In this document: positions 23,192 to 32,187 of the stretch, piece by piece | How the letters are laid out: every line of letters starts with the position of its first letter | Numbering within the stretch: the stretch's first letter is position 1 | Assembly: GCA_964481575.1 (NCBI GenBank) | Contig: CAYZTR010000015.1 | Coordinates: 1 to 51,162, forward strand | DNA from: UQRS01 sp964481575 | GTDB lineage: Bacteria > Bacillota > Clostridia > Oscillospirales > Acutalibacteraceae | Direction: 5' to 3' | DNA: 51,162 bases | The notes under the pieces: generated by a model | Database searches by the model: none | Seen by the model: only the letters and a program-made list of their open reading frames with translations | Told to the model about the DNA's origin: nothing | Position numbers and translations under genes: made by a program

Positions 23192-24397
23192 TTGACGCAT
23201 TTGGTAAAACGTACTTGGGCCGAGATTGATCTGGATGCTGCTGCACATAATTTTCAGGTAATTTTAAAAGCGGCAGCCGGGAAACCGGTGCTGGCCGTGA
23301 TTAAGGCTGATGCCTACGGCCACGGGGCGGTGCAATTGGGCCGATTATACCGGGATATGGGCGCCGCAGGATTTGCAGTCTCCAATCTGGAAGAAGGAAT
23401 CGAGCTGCGCCAGGCGGGGCTGGATCTGCCCATTCTGATTCTGGGCTACACCCCGCCGGAAGAAGTTGCAGATTTGGCCAAATATGATCTTACCACCGCC
23501 TTGTTCGGGGCGGAATATGCGGTCCGCCTTTCGGCAGAAGCCCAGCAGGCCGGGGTCACTGTTTCGGTACATATCAAGCTGGACACCGGTATGGGACGCA
23601 TCGGGTTTGACTGCCGCAGCGAGGCTGCTATTCCGGCGTCAGCCCGGCTGGCAGCGGATTGTGCCACGTTGCCGGGACTCCATGCTACCGGTGCTTTTAC
23701 TCATTTCGCCACTGCCGATCGGGACAGCGATCCCAACGCCGAATTTACCAATGCGCAGTACCGCCGGTTCATGGCTGGTGTGGAGGCCATTCGGGCCCGG
23801 GGAGTGGCGCTGGATTTTGTTCATTGCTGTAACTCTGCCGGTACCATGCTTCATGCTGATAAACATCTGGATGGCATGCGGGCAGGCATTATTCTTTACG
23901 GTCTGCCCCCCAATCCCGGGCTGGAATTTATGGATCAGTTCTACCCGGTTATGGCACTGAAATCGGTCGTCTCCTTTGTCAAGACGCTGGCTCCCGGAGA
24001 ATGTGTCAGCTACGGCAGAACATATACTGCCCAAGAGTCGGTTCGGGTGGCCACGGTGCCCATTGGGTATGCCGATGGCTATCCTCGGATAGTATCCAAT
24101 AAAGGGCAGGCCCTGCTCCATGGGCAGCGCGTCCCCATTATTGGCCGGGTTTGTATGGATCAGCTGATGTTGGATATTTCCAAACTGGAAAATGTGCAGG
24201 AGGGGGACACCGTCACCCTATTTGGAAAGGACGGAGAAGCCCAGCTGCCGGTGGAGGAACTTTCCGCTTTGGCCGGAACTATTAACTATGAAACGGTATG
24301 TGATGTGGCACGCCGGGTACCTCGGATCTATCTGAAACACGGCAAGCCGGTGGAAATCTGCAACCGTATTGTAAAGAAGGAGGAATCTACACCATGA
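23192..24397 (+). CDS. alr: alanine racemase
   Basis: Makes D-alanine for peptidoglycan; PLP enzyme in the cytoplasm. About 401 residues: the PLP lysine in LAVIKADAYGHGA near residue 38, the substrate-binding HIKLDTGMGRIGF and the second catalytic base Tyr in CVSYGRTY, then GYADGYPR and GRVCMDQLMLDI. The frame is open far upstream (to 22997), but that part lies before and across the promoter. TTG at 23192 is chosen because AAAGGGAG ends 10 nt before it and the product then begins THLVKRTWAEIDLDAAAHN as in the family. The stop overlaps the beta-galactosidase start by 4 bp (ATGA), so the two are translationally coupled. Confidence 0.93.
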   Translation: MTHLVKRTWAEIDLDAAAHNFQVILKAAAGKPVLAVIKADAYGHGAVQLGRLYRDMGAAGFAVSNLEEGIELRQAGLDLPILILGYTPPEEVADLAKYDLTTALFGAEYAVRLSAEAQQAGVTVSVHIKLDTGMGRIGFDCRSEAAIPASARLAADCATLPGLHATGAFTHFATADRDSDPNAEFTNAQYRRFMAGVEAIRARGVALDFVHCCNSAGTMLHADKHLDGMRAGIILYGLPPNPGLEFMDQFYPVMALKSVVSFVKTLAPGECVSYGRTYTAQESVRVATVPIGYADGYPRIVSNKGQALLHGQRVPIIGRVCMDQLMLDISKLENVQEGDTVTLFGKDGEAQLPVEELSALAGTINYETVCDVARRVPRIYLKHGKPVEICNRIVKKEESTP

Positions 24398-27300
24398 ACA
24401 GTAAACGATATCATGAGAATCCGAAACGGCTCCATGTGGGCTGTCAGGAGCCAAGAGCCTATTACATTCCCTTTGGCAGTATGGAGATGGCCGTCAACGG
24501 TTCCCGGGAGGAGTCGGATCGTTTTGCCTTGCTGTCCGGGGAGTGGAAGTTTTCTTACTATGACAGTTACGCAGAGGTGCCGGAAAGTATCGTGAAGGCA
24601 GATCAGCCTGTGGCCGATTGGACCACGGTGCCGGTGCCTTCTAACTGGCAGATGCTGGGGTATGATTATCCTAATTATATTAACGCCCGCTACCCTTTCC
24701 CGGTAGAGCCGCCTTATGTGCCTGTGGAAAATCCCACGGGGGTTTATGTTCGGGACTTTACGGTGGATTCTACTGGGACGGCCTGGATAAGTATCTGGTG
24801 TTCGAAGGGGTAGATTCCTGTTTTTATCTTTACCTCAACGGTCGGTTCGTGGGATACAGTCAGGTTTCCCACATGACCAGCGAATTTGATATTACCGCCT
24901 ACCTGAAGGCAGGGCGCAACCGTCTGACGGTGGTGGTGCTGAAATGGTGCGATGGCAGCTACTTGGAATGTCAGGATAAATGGCGTCTTTCGGGTATTTT
25001 CCGGGATGTGTATCTCCTGGGGCGGCCCAAGGGGCATTTGGTGGATTATACCGTGACCACCCAGGTGGCGGAGGATCTGCGGACGGCGGAGCTGACCTTC
25101 CGTCTGGAGGGGGAACAGGCGTCTGATGCGGAGGTGCTTCTGCTGGATCCGGCCGGGAAAGAACTGACCCGGCGGGCTGCCGATCCGGAAGGGGTCATCC
25201 GCTATACGGTGGAGGATCCCATCCTTTGGAGCGCGGAAACGCCCTCCCTGTATACGGCTGTGATCCGCTCTGCCGGGGAGTACATTCCTGAACGTATCGG
25301 ACTGCGTACCGTGAAGATTGAGGGCGATCGGGTCCAGTTTAACGGCCGATCCATCAAACTGAAGGGGGTCAATCGTCACGATTTTGACGCTTACGGCGGC
25401 TATGTTTCTACGGTGGAAACCATGACAAAAGATATTTTGCTCATGAAGTCCCACAATGTCAACGCTGTGCGGACCTCTCACTACCCTAATGATCCCCGGT
25501 TTCTGCAGTTGTGTGACCATTACGGTCTGTATGCGCTGGACGAGGCCGATATTGAGACCCACGGCATGTATGTCCTGGGGAGCATGGGCCGCATTTCCGA
25601 TCAGGAAGAATGGGAAGAAGCCTATTTGGATCGGGTTAGCCGTATGGTGCAGCGGGATAAGAATCGGCCCTGTGTGGTAGGCTGGTCCATGGGCAATGAG
25701 TCGGGCTATGGCTGCAATTTTGTTAAGTGTCTGGCCTGGTGTAAGGAAAAAGACCCAACCCGCTTTACCCATTATGAGGGTCATAATTCTATCGGGGACT
25801 ATGCCTTTGCCCCGGAAACGGATGTGGTGAGCCGGATGTATGCCGACCCCAAATGGTCCGGGGAATTTTGCGACGATGCCACCGATCCGAGGCCTTATAT
25901 GCTGTGTGAATATTCTCATGCTATGGGTAACGGCCCCGGGGATTTAAAGGATTACTGGGATGTAATTTATTCGAAGCCCAATTTCTTCGGTGCTTTTGTC
26001 TGGGAATGGTACAACCACGGGTTGTACGCCGGGACGGACAAGGCCGGTCGGGAGAAATTCGTATATGGTGGTGATTTCAATGAGCCGGATCATGACGGCA
26101 ACTTTTGCTGTGATGGGCTGGTGTCTCCCCGTCGGGAGCCTATGCCGGGACTGAAAGAACTAAAATATGTGATTCAGCCGGTGAAGGTGGACGCGGTGGA
26201 TCTGGCTGCGGGAACCTTTACCGTAACCAATTTGTATTATTTTACCTATTTGTCCCGGTTTGAATGTTGCTATGAGGTAACCCGCAACGGTGTGGTGACT
26301 GATTCTGGCTGCATGGGTCCTCTGGTGATTCCACCCCAGAAGTCGGAGACAGTGACAGTGCCCTTTACGGTACCCAAGGATGGCGTCTGCTATGTTCGGA
26401 TTTTCTTCCGGCAGCTGGGAGGCGATGGAGCGGTGACTGCCGGTACCGAAATGGCCTCGGTCGAGTTCCGGCTGGATACCCCGGCCAGTGGGCATCTGGC
26501 CCCTCTGCCGGAAACCATGCTCACCGCGGCTGAGACGGCAAAGACCGTCAAGGTTACCGGCTCGGGTTTCACCTATGTGTTTGATAAGCTGCGGGGAGGG
26601 TTTTCCAGTCTGTCAGTGGGTGGCCGGGAATTGCTGGCTGGTACCATGGGTTATACCTTGTGGCGCGCTCCTATTGACAACGAGCGGGAAGAGGCCCGTA
26701 CCTGGCAGGACCATGGCTATGACCGGCTCATTACCAGGGTTCATGACTGTGTGGTGGAGCAGGGGAGTGATGGCGTGGTGATCCATGTGGACTTTGCCAT
26801 GGCGGCTCCCACCCAGGGGAATAAAATTGTGGGTACAGCCAGCTGGACGGTGAATGCAGCCGGGCAGATTGACGTGACTCATCATATTACAGTGGAGGAG
26901 CATGCTCCTTGGCTGCCTCGATTCGGTGTGGCTTTTGCCATGCCCAAAGCATTTGACCAGGTAACCTGGTTTGGCTACGGCCCCGGTGATAGCTATATTG
27001 ACCGGCACCATGCTGCCCACATTGGGCGGTTTACCGGGGATGTGGCCGGGCAGTTGACTGATTATATCCGACCCCAGTCCTGCGGTAACCATTATGCCAC
27101 CCATTGGGCGGCGGTGATGGATGCGCTGGGAAATGGCCTGCTGGTGACCGGAGAGATCCCCTTTGACTTTTCCGCTTTGCCCTATAGTCAGAAGGTGCTG
27201 GAAAGCACCAGGCATAATTTTGAACTGCCGGTCCGCACCAAGACCCATGTGTCAGTGGATTACCTCCAAAGCGGCGTGGGTTCTCACTCCTGCGGCCCCA

Positions 27301-27416
27301 AACTGGCAGAGCAATACCAGCTCGGTACTAAAGAGTTTACCTTCCGCTTCCTGTGTAAGCCGGTAACCGCTGGTGCAGATCTTCAGCGGCAAGCCGAAAC
27401 CAGGTACGCAAAATAA
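24394..27416 (+). pseudogene. GH2 beta-galactosidase (LacZ type), frameshifted
   Basis: Would hydrolyse beta-galactosides, cytoplasmic (no signal peptide). The full reading of about 1007 residues spans jelly-roll, Ig-like, TIM barrel and C-terminal small-chain domains: FEGVDSCFYLYLNGRFVGYSQ, VRTSHYPNDPRF, the acid/base Glu in SMGNESGYG, the nucleophile Glu in LCEYSHAMGNGPGDLKDY, and the domain 5 motif WFGYGPGDSYIDR. The first frame (from ATG 24394) ends at 24813 in a nonsense tail; the second frame is needed from WDGLDKYLVFEG (24774) onward. One base appears to be missing between 24771 and 24774, giving -1. All later active-site residues are intact, so the loss is recent or a sequencing error. 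Overlaps alr by 4 bp. Confidence 0.88.
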
Positions 27417-27425
27417 AGAACAGAA

Positions 27426-27475
27426 ACAGACCACGCCCGGCGTTGCAATCTGCGCCGCCGGGCGTGGTCTGTTTT
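27426..27475 (+). terminator. very strong terminator after the beta-galactosidase
   Basis: A perfect 17-bp stem, ACAGACCACGCCCGGCG (27426-27442) with its complement at 27456-27472, followed by TTTT to 27475. Confidence 0.92.
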
Positions 27476-27838
27476 ATCTTGCGTTTTCAATGGAACAATT
27501 TCGCAGGTGTCCACTTGGCGATTCGCCATTTAATTTTCAGCCATTCAGACCTTTTAGTAATTCAGATCGACTATGTATTGGTAGCGTTCATCGGTAGCGT
27601 AATTTTTATGCTGACTTTCCCTTTTTCCGCTGTTGCCAACCCGTAAACTTTCCTACTGTGGCAATTGTGGGTGGGTTGGTGTCAAATCCACGCTTCCATT
27701 TTCACTGTTGTTGTAATAAAGCCATCTCTTGTGACGTAAGTGAAATATTTACGAATAGAATATTAGTTTTGTAAAATACAGTTATCTCTTTGATAGTAGA
27801 TTTTTCTAACAATAGATTACGGTGATTCAGCAATCCTT
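27476..27838. other. gene-free stretch
   Basis: AT-rich intergenic DNA between the beta-galactosidase terminator and an antiporter remnant. I see no coding frame with a ribosome site, no RNA structure and no repeat. It may be decayed sequence of the same antiporter locus, but no recognisable peptide is left. Confidence 0.5.
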
Positions 27839-28252
27839 TTACATGTCCTGATGATTATTTGTATGGTATTCCGGGGAGCGTGGTTCCGCTGGACAGAGCA
27901 GCTTTTGATAAGTCAGATCTATCAGAAAGGCGCCCAGGGGAGCGGTAATGAGAATGGACAGGACAGCAACGGTCAATACAGTATTTCCGCAGTTCAGACC
28001 CATGGCCAGCGGGATGCCGCCGATGGCTGCCTGTACAGTGGCTTTGGGGGTATAGGCCAACATACAGAAAAGTCGCTCCCTCCACCGTAGTTTGGTACCC
28101 AACAGACAGCAGCATACTCCCAGCATCCGGAAAAGCAGGACTGCAAAGATCAATATTATGGCTGCGATGCCGGCCGTGCGGACATAGCGCAAATCGACGG
28201 TGGCGCCCACCAACATGAATAAAACAGTATGAGTGCAATACTGAATAGCATA
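27839..28252 (-). pseudogene. remnant of a cation:proton antiporter (C-terminal end only)
   Basis: The minus frame encodes the last three or so membrane helices of a CPA1/NhaP-like sodium/proton antiporter: HTVLFMLVGATVDLRYV, RERLFCMLAYTPKATVQAAIGG (key P-K-A-T-V-Q-A-A-I-G-G) and GNTVLTVAVLSILITAPLGA, then a short hydrophilic tail. A complete antiporter has about 400 residues; here only about 138 codons are open, bounded upstream by a TAA at 28255-28253. No start with a ribosome site exists: the ATG at 28216 lies in the middle of a helix. The ychF terminator ends only 20 bp upstream, so it is probably not transcribed. A truncated gene left by a deletion is the best reading. Confidence 0.75.
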
Positions 28253-28272
28253 TTATTTCCTCCGTTTATAAT

Positions 28273-28318
28273 AAAAAAGCTGATGACCCTGCAATATTCC
28301 TTGCAGAAGTCATCAGCT
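28273..28318 (-). terminator. terminator of ychF
   Basis: Minus strand: AGCTGATGAC (28318-28309) pairs with GTCATCAGCT (28287-28278), with an inner TGCAA/TTGCA helix, then TTTTTTATT. Confidence 0.9.
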
Positions 28319-28426
28319 GTAACAGCGGTTTTGGCGAATGCCAAGGGAGCACTTCATTCTCTGTATTTTAATTGTAGAGCATATGTGGTTTTAGAAAAGC
28401 CTCGTTACACAAACCAAACCAGTTTC

Positions 28427-29521
28427 TTACACATTAAAGCGGAACAGGATGATATCGCCGTCATTCACCACATATTCCTTGCCTTCACTGCGAACCAGGC
28501 CCTTTTCTTTGGCGGCTACCATGGTGCCGCAGGCCATCAAGTCGTCAAAAGCCACTACTTCAGCCCGGATAAAGCCCCGCTCGAAATCTGTATGGATTTT
28601 TCCGGCAGCCTGGGGGGCTTTGGTGCCTTTTACGATGGTCCAGGCCCGGCACTCATCCTCGCCGGAAGTCAAGAAGGAAATAAGCCCCAGGAGCGAGTAG
28701 CAGGCAGTGATCATACGATCCAACCCCGATTGCTCCAGACCCAGATCCGAAAGGAACAGTTCCTTTTCCTCCGGCTCCAGGCTGGAAATTTCAGCTTCCA
28801 GCTGGGCGCAAATGGGAAGTGCAGTGGCTCCTTCTTGGGCGGCCAGTGCTTTTACGGCCTGGAAACGCAGGTTGGAATCTATACCGGATTTAAAGTCCTC
28901 CTCGCTCATGTTGCAGGCGTAGATCACCGGCTTGGTGGTTAGTAGAAACATGGAATCCAGCACTTCCTGGCCCTGCTCGTCCCGTTCCACCGTCCGGGCG
29001 GGTTTGCCGGACTCCAGATGAGCAATGAGAGATTTTAAAAAGTCCACTTCGCCGGCCAGCGTCTTATCCCCCTTCATGGCTTTGGCGGTCTTATCCAGAC
29101 GGCGCTGGGTCATTTCAATATCAGCGAAGATTAACTCCAGATTGATGGTCTCAATATCCCGGGCAGGGTCGATGCTGCCCTCCACATGGATAATATCGTC
29201 GTTTTCAAAGCAGCGTACCACATGGACAATGGCATCTGTCTCCCGGATATTGGCCAGGAATTTATTCCCCAAGCCCTCTCCTTTGGAGGCGCCCTTCACC
29301 AGTCCGGCAATGTCCACGAATTCGATGACGGCCGGGGTGGTCTTTTTAGGGTGATACATTTCGGACAGCTGATCCAGTCGCTTGTCCGGAACAGGTACGA
29401 TTCCCACGTTGGGGTCAATGGTGCAGAAGGGATAGTTGGCGGCTTCAGCGCCGTTATTCGTAATGGCATTAAACAGGGTGGATTTCCCCACATTGGGAAG
29501 TCCCACGATTCCGAGTTTCAT
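28427..29521 (-). CDS. ychF: redox-regulated ATPase/GTPase YchF (Obg-like)
   Basis: A conserved P-loop NTPase of the Obg-HflX group that prefers ATP and binds ribosomes. The 364 residues have G1 GLPNVGKSTLFNAI at 7-20, DIAGLVKGASKGEGLGNKFL (switch II/G3), a coiled insert at about 130-200, the degenerate G4 NMSEED (explaining ATP use) and the C-terminal TGS domain with AWTIVKGTKAPQAAGKIHTDFERGF and VNDGDIILFRFNV at the end. Length and ends match the family exactly. ATG follows TAGGAGG. Monocistronic with its own promoter and terminator. Confidence 0.97.
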   Translation of the reverse strand: MKLGIVGLPNVGKSTLFNAITNNGAEAANYPFCTIDPNVGIVPVPDKRLDQLSEMYHPKKTTPAVIEFVDIAGLVKGASKGEGLGNKFLANIRETDAIVHVVRCFENDDIIHVEGSIDPARDIETINLELIFADIEMTQRRLDKTAKAMKGDKTLAGEVDFLKSLIAHLESGKPARTVERDEQGQEVLDSMFLLTTKPVIYACNMSEEDFKSGIDSNLRFQAVKALAAQEGATALPICAQLEAEISSLEPEEKELFLSDLGLEQSGLDRMITACYSLLGLISFLTSGEDECRAWTIVKGTKAPQAAGKIHTDFERGFIRAEVVAFDDLMACGTMVAAKEKGLVRSEGKEYVVNDGDIILFRFNV

Positions 29522-29553
29522 AAAGTGTATCCTCCTAACGCATATGTACCCCT

Positions 29554-29582
29554 ATTATAAGCGTTGACGATGAAAATTACAA
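29554..29582 (-). promoter_or_regulatory. promoter of ychF
   Basis: Minus strand: TTGTAA (29582-29577), 17-bp spacer, TATAAT (29559-29554). Confidence 0.75.
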
Positions 29583-29636
29583 GGGTGGCGGAAAAATTTT
29601 CCTATGCTACAGGGTGGAAAAACATGCAAAAAAGTT

Positions 29637-29790
29637 CTCGACAAACCCCGACCCCTGTATCTTGTGGTTTCAAAAGCACCAGGGGAGCCAAAACCCCCGA
29701 TGGCTGGGGAAGGCTGGCTTTTTGGCAGGAGCATCGGCGTTTTTTGACAACTGGCTTTGACATATTTTGCGGCAGCTTGTCTTCTATAAT
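29637..29790 (+). promoter_or_regulatory. Spo0A-type promoter of spoIIE with 22-bp spacer and 0A boxes
   Basis: TTGACA (29757-29762) and TATAAT (29785-29790) are 22 bp apart, too long for plain sigma-A use. 0A-box-like sequences (complement of TTTGTCRAA) are seen at 29637-29645 (CTCGACAAA), around 29743-29750 (TTTGACAA) and over the -35 itself. B. subtilis spoIIE and spoIIG promoters have the same over-spaced design and need Spo0A-P. Confidence 0.65.
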
Positions 29791-29816
29791 GGTTTCATCA
29801 AAGGACGGTGGAAAAG

Positions 29817-32090
29817 ATGAAGGACATTATGGAAAACGGCAGGGCCTTTCCTGCCAAAGACCTGGCCGTCGCAGCGGGTAAGTGGATAGTGCAGGGGGCA
29901 GCAGCCTTTTTCTGTGCCAGGACAGCCTTGCTCGGGGAATATCTACCCTTGGGTTTGGCAGTGGCAGCCGGCATGCCGGCTGGTGCTTTACCGGCGGTGC
30001 TGGGGGCTTTGCTGGGGTATTTGTTTCCTGTAACAGGCTCCGGCGGCTTTCGGTACGCCATTGCAGTGCTGGCCATTGGGATTGTAAAATGGCTGGTTGG
30101 GGACATTGTCCGGGTCAAGCATACAGAATGGGTTTTGTCCGGCCTGTGTTTGGCAGTATCTTTAGCCACCGGATTTGCTGTGCTGGCCGGTTCGGCCTCG
30201 GCGAATCAGGCGTGGATGCTGGTGACCGAGGCTTTCCTGGCTGCCGGTTGCACCTGGATGCTGCACCGGGGCATTTCCTTACTGCCCAAGGTGTCCACCG
30301 GTTTGTCCGGTACGGAGCTTTGCACTGTCATCATTGCCGGGGGATTACTGCTGTCCGGTACGCTATCCATCCGGGTTGGTGACTTTTCTTTGGGGCGGAT
30401 TTTGCTGCTGTCGGCAGTGTTGGCTGCTGCTGGATACGGCGGCGTGCAGGTGGGCGCAGTTGCCGGTGTTACCGCCGCCTTTTTTGCTGCGCTGCCCGGT
30501 GGAGATGCCATGATTGTATCTCTGGCGTTTGCTATGTGCGGTTTGTTTGCCGGAATCTTCTCCGGGATTGGTCGGTTCGCCACAGCGGGGACAGGCGTTC
30601 TTTGCTTTGGCCTTTGGTGGGTCATGTCCGGCGGCGGTACGGCACCATTGGCATCCCTGTTGGAATCAGTGATTGCAGCTGCCATGTTTTTGATTTGTCC
30701 GGCTAGTGTCTGCCGCCGGGTGGCTGTACTGTTTGCACCGTCCAGTCCCATCCGGGAGGCGGGCAGTGTGGCCAACGCTGTGACCAATCGGTTGGCATTC
30801 GCTGCTGACGCGATGCAGGAAGTGTCGGAGACGGTGGAACGTGTGGCCCAGCGATTGAATCATCCGCCAGCGCAGGGAGAGGTGCTGCGTCGGGTGGAAC
30901 TGTCGGCCTGCAGTGGATGTGCACTGCGTTTGACTTGCTGGGAATCTGCCAGGGAGGAAACGGCCGCGGCGGTATTTGCGCTGGGGCGGCAGGAAACAGC
31001 GCCGGAAGGATACCAGGGCCGATGCCTGCGGTTAGAACGTTTTGCTGGGGCAGCTCGGCGGGAATACGCGTCCTATGCAGCGACTCTGGCGGCTCAGCGG
31101 CGGCTGGAGGAAATCCGGACGGTGGTAACCGATCAGTTTTCCGGAGTGGCAGGAATGCTGGCAGATCTTTCGGAAGAATTCTCGGTGAAGCGGCTGGAGG
31201 ATCCCGACCGTGCAGATGCGGTGGAGCGGGCCCTGAAAGAGGCGGGGATCCCAGTTACCGGCTGTGATTGTACGTTGGATGAGGCTGGGCGTGTTCGGCT
31301 GCAGATCCGGTTGCGGAAGACATCCAAAAACTGCCCCAGCCGCCGAGAGGTGCTTCATTTGGTTGAGGGGATCTGTAACCGGGAATTTGATCCGCCTACT
31401 GTGGAAGAGGCCGGCTCGGAATTTCTGCTGTCTCTTTGGGAGAAGGCCAATTTTTTCCTGGACTTTGGGGCTTGTCAGCTGCCTTTTGGCGGCGGCAGTG
31501 TCTGCGGGGACAGTTACCAGTACTTTTTTGACAGCCGGGGACGGGCCAATCTGCTGTTGTGTGACGGTATGGGTACCGGCGGCCGGGCTGCAGTAGACAG
31601 CGCCATGGCTTCTGGTCTCATGGAACGGTTGCTAAAGGCCGGATTCAGTCCTGACTGTGCCTTGCGGATCCTCAATGCCGCCATGTCTTGTAAATCCACC
31701 GATGAATCCTTTTCTACTGTAGATGCCGCCTGTTTGGATCTGTTCACCGGGCGGCTGGAATTGTTTAAGGCAGGGGCGGCCCCCACCATTGTGCGCCGTA
31801 GCGGGAAAACAGCCCGGGCGGATTGCCGAAGCATGCCGGCTGGAATTTTGCAGGAGGTGGCCTTTGACCGGGCTGCTATCCATTTGAGTGTGGGAGATGT
31901 TCTGGTGATGGTTACGGACGGTGCTACCGAAAGTGGCTCTGATTGGATCAGTGATATCTTGCTGCAGTTCGGGGAGGGAACTGCCAAAGCCTTGGCAGGT
32001 GAGATTGCTGATGGGGCGCGGCGCCGCCGGACAGACGGACATGAGGATGATATTACCGTATTGGTGGCCATAGTCCGAAAAGCTGTGTGA
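29817..32090 (+). CDS. spoIIE: stage II sporulation protein E, serine phosphatase
   Basis: Membrane phosphatase that dephosphorylates SpoIIAA and so activates sigma-F in the forespore. About 757 residues: a multi-helix membrane domain (about 1-300, ten or so hydrophobic segments rich in Ala/Gly), a cytoplasmic regulatory region (about 320-540) with a Cys motif ACSGCALRLTCW near 365, and a PP2C-type phosphatase domain with VCGDSY near 562, LLCDGMGTG near 580 and MVTDGATESG near 700, ending HEDDITVLVAIV; these carry the metal-binding Asp residues. The frame allows GTG at 29808, but AAAGGA is only 2 nt from it; ATG at 29817 has better spacing. Promoter has Spo0A-type layout. Terminator follows. 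Confidence 0.95.
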   Translation: MKDIMENGRAFPAKDLAVAAGKWIVQGAAAFFCARTALLGEYLPLGLAVAAGMPAGALPAVLGALLGYLFPVTGSGGFRYAIAVLAIGIVKWLVGDIVRVKHTEWVLSGLCLAVSLATGFAVLAGSASANQAWMLVTEAFLAAGCTWMLHRGISLLPKVSTGLSGTELCTVIIAGGLLLSGTLSIRVGDFSLGRILLLSAVLAAAGYGGVQVGAVAGVTAAFFAALPGGDAMIVSLAFAMCGLFAGIFSGIGRFATAGTGVLCFGLWWVMSGGGTAPLASLLESVIAAAMFLICPASVCRRVAVLFAPSSPIREAGSVANAVTNRLAFAADAMQEVSETVERVAQRLNHPPAQGEVLRRVELSACSGCALRLTCWESAREETAAAVFALGRQETAPEGYQGRCLRLERFAGAARREYASYAATLAAQRRLEEIRTVVTDQFSGVAGMLADLSEEFSVKRLEDPDRADAVERALKEAGIPVTGCDCTLDEAGRVRLQIRLRKTSKNCPSRREVLHLVEGICNREFDPPTVEEAGSEFLLSLWEKANFFLDFGACQLPFGGGSVCGDSYQYFFDSRGRANLLLCDGMGTGGRAAVDSAMASGLMERLLKAGFSPDCALRILNAAMSCKSTDESFSTVDAACLDLFTGRLELFKAGAAPTIVRRSGKTARADCRSMPAGILQEVAFDRAAIHLSVGDVLVMVTDGATESGSDWISDILLQFGEGTAKALAGEIADGARRRRTDGHEDDITVLVAIVRKAV

Positions 32091-32136
32091 ATCACTTATG
32101 AGTCGCGCGGCGAACTAGTTTGAATTGCATTAAAAA

Positions 32137-32174
32137 AGGAGCAAGTCGTTTGTAAACGGTTTGCTCCTCTTTTT
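32137..32174. terminator. bidirectional terminator between spoIIE and the AraC gene
   Basis: AGGAGCAA (32137-32144) pairs with TTGCTCCT (32161-32168), with an inner CGTTT/AAACG helix; A-run before and TTTTT after serve both converging genes. Confidence 0.88.
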
Positions 32175-32187
32175 ATCTAGTACGCGG

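Noticed and set aside
24744..25919. A 391-codon minus-strand open frame opposite the beta-galactosidase
   Set aside because: The plus strand carries clear GH2 motifs here; the minus frame shows low-complexity Ile/Gly/His composition typical of antisense frames in this base composition.
30206..30787. Minus-strand frames inside spoIIE and similar overlaps in other genes
   Set aside because: They are shadows of strongly supported genes, with no start signals and no recognisable domains.
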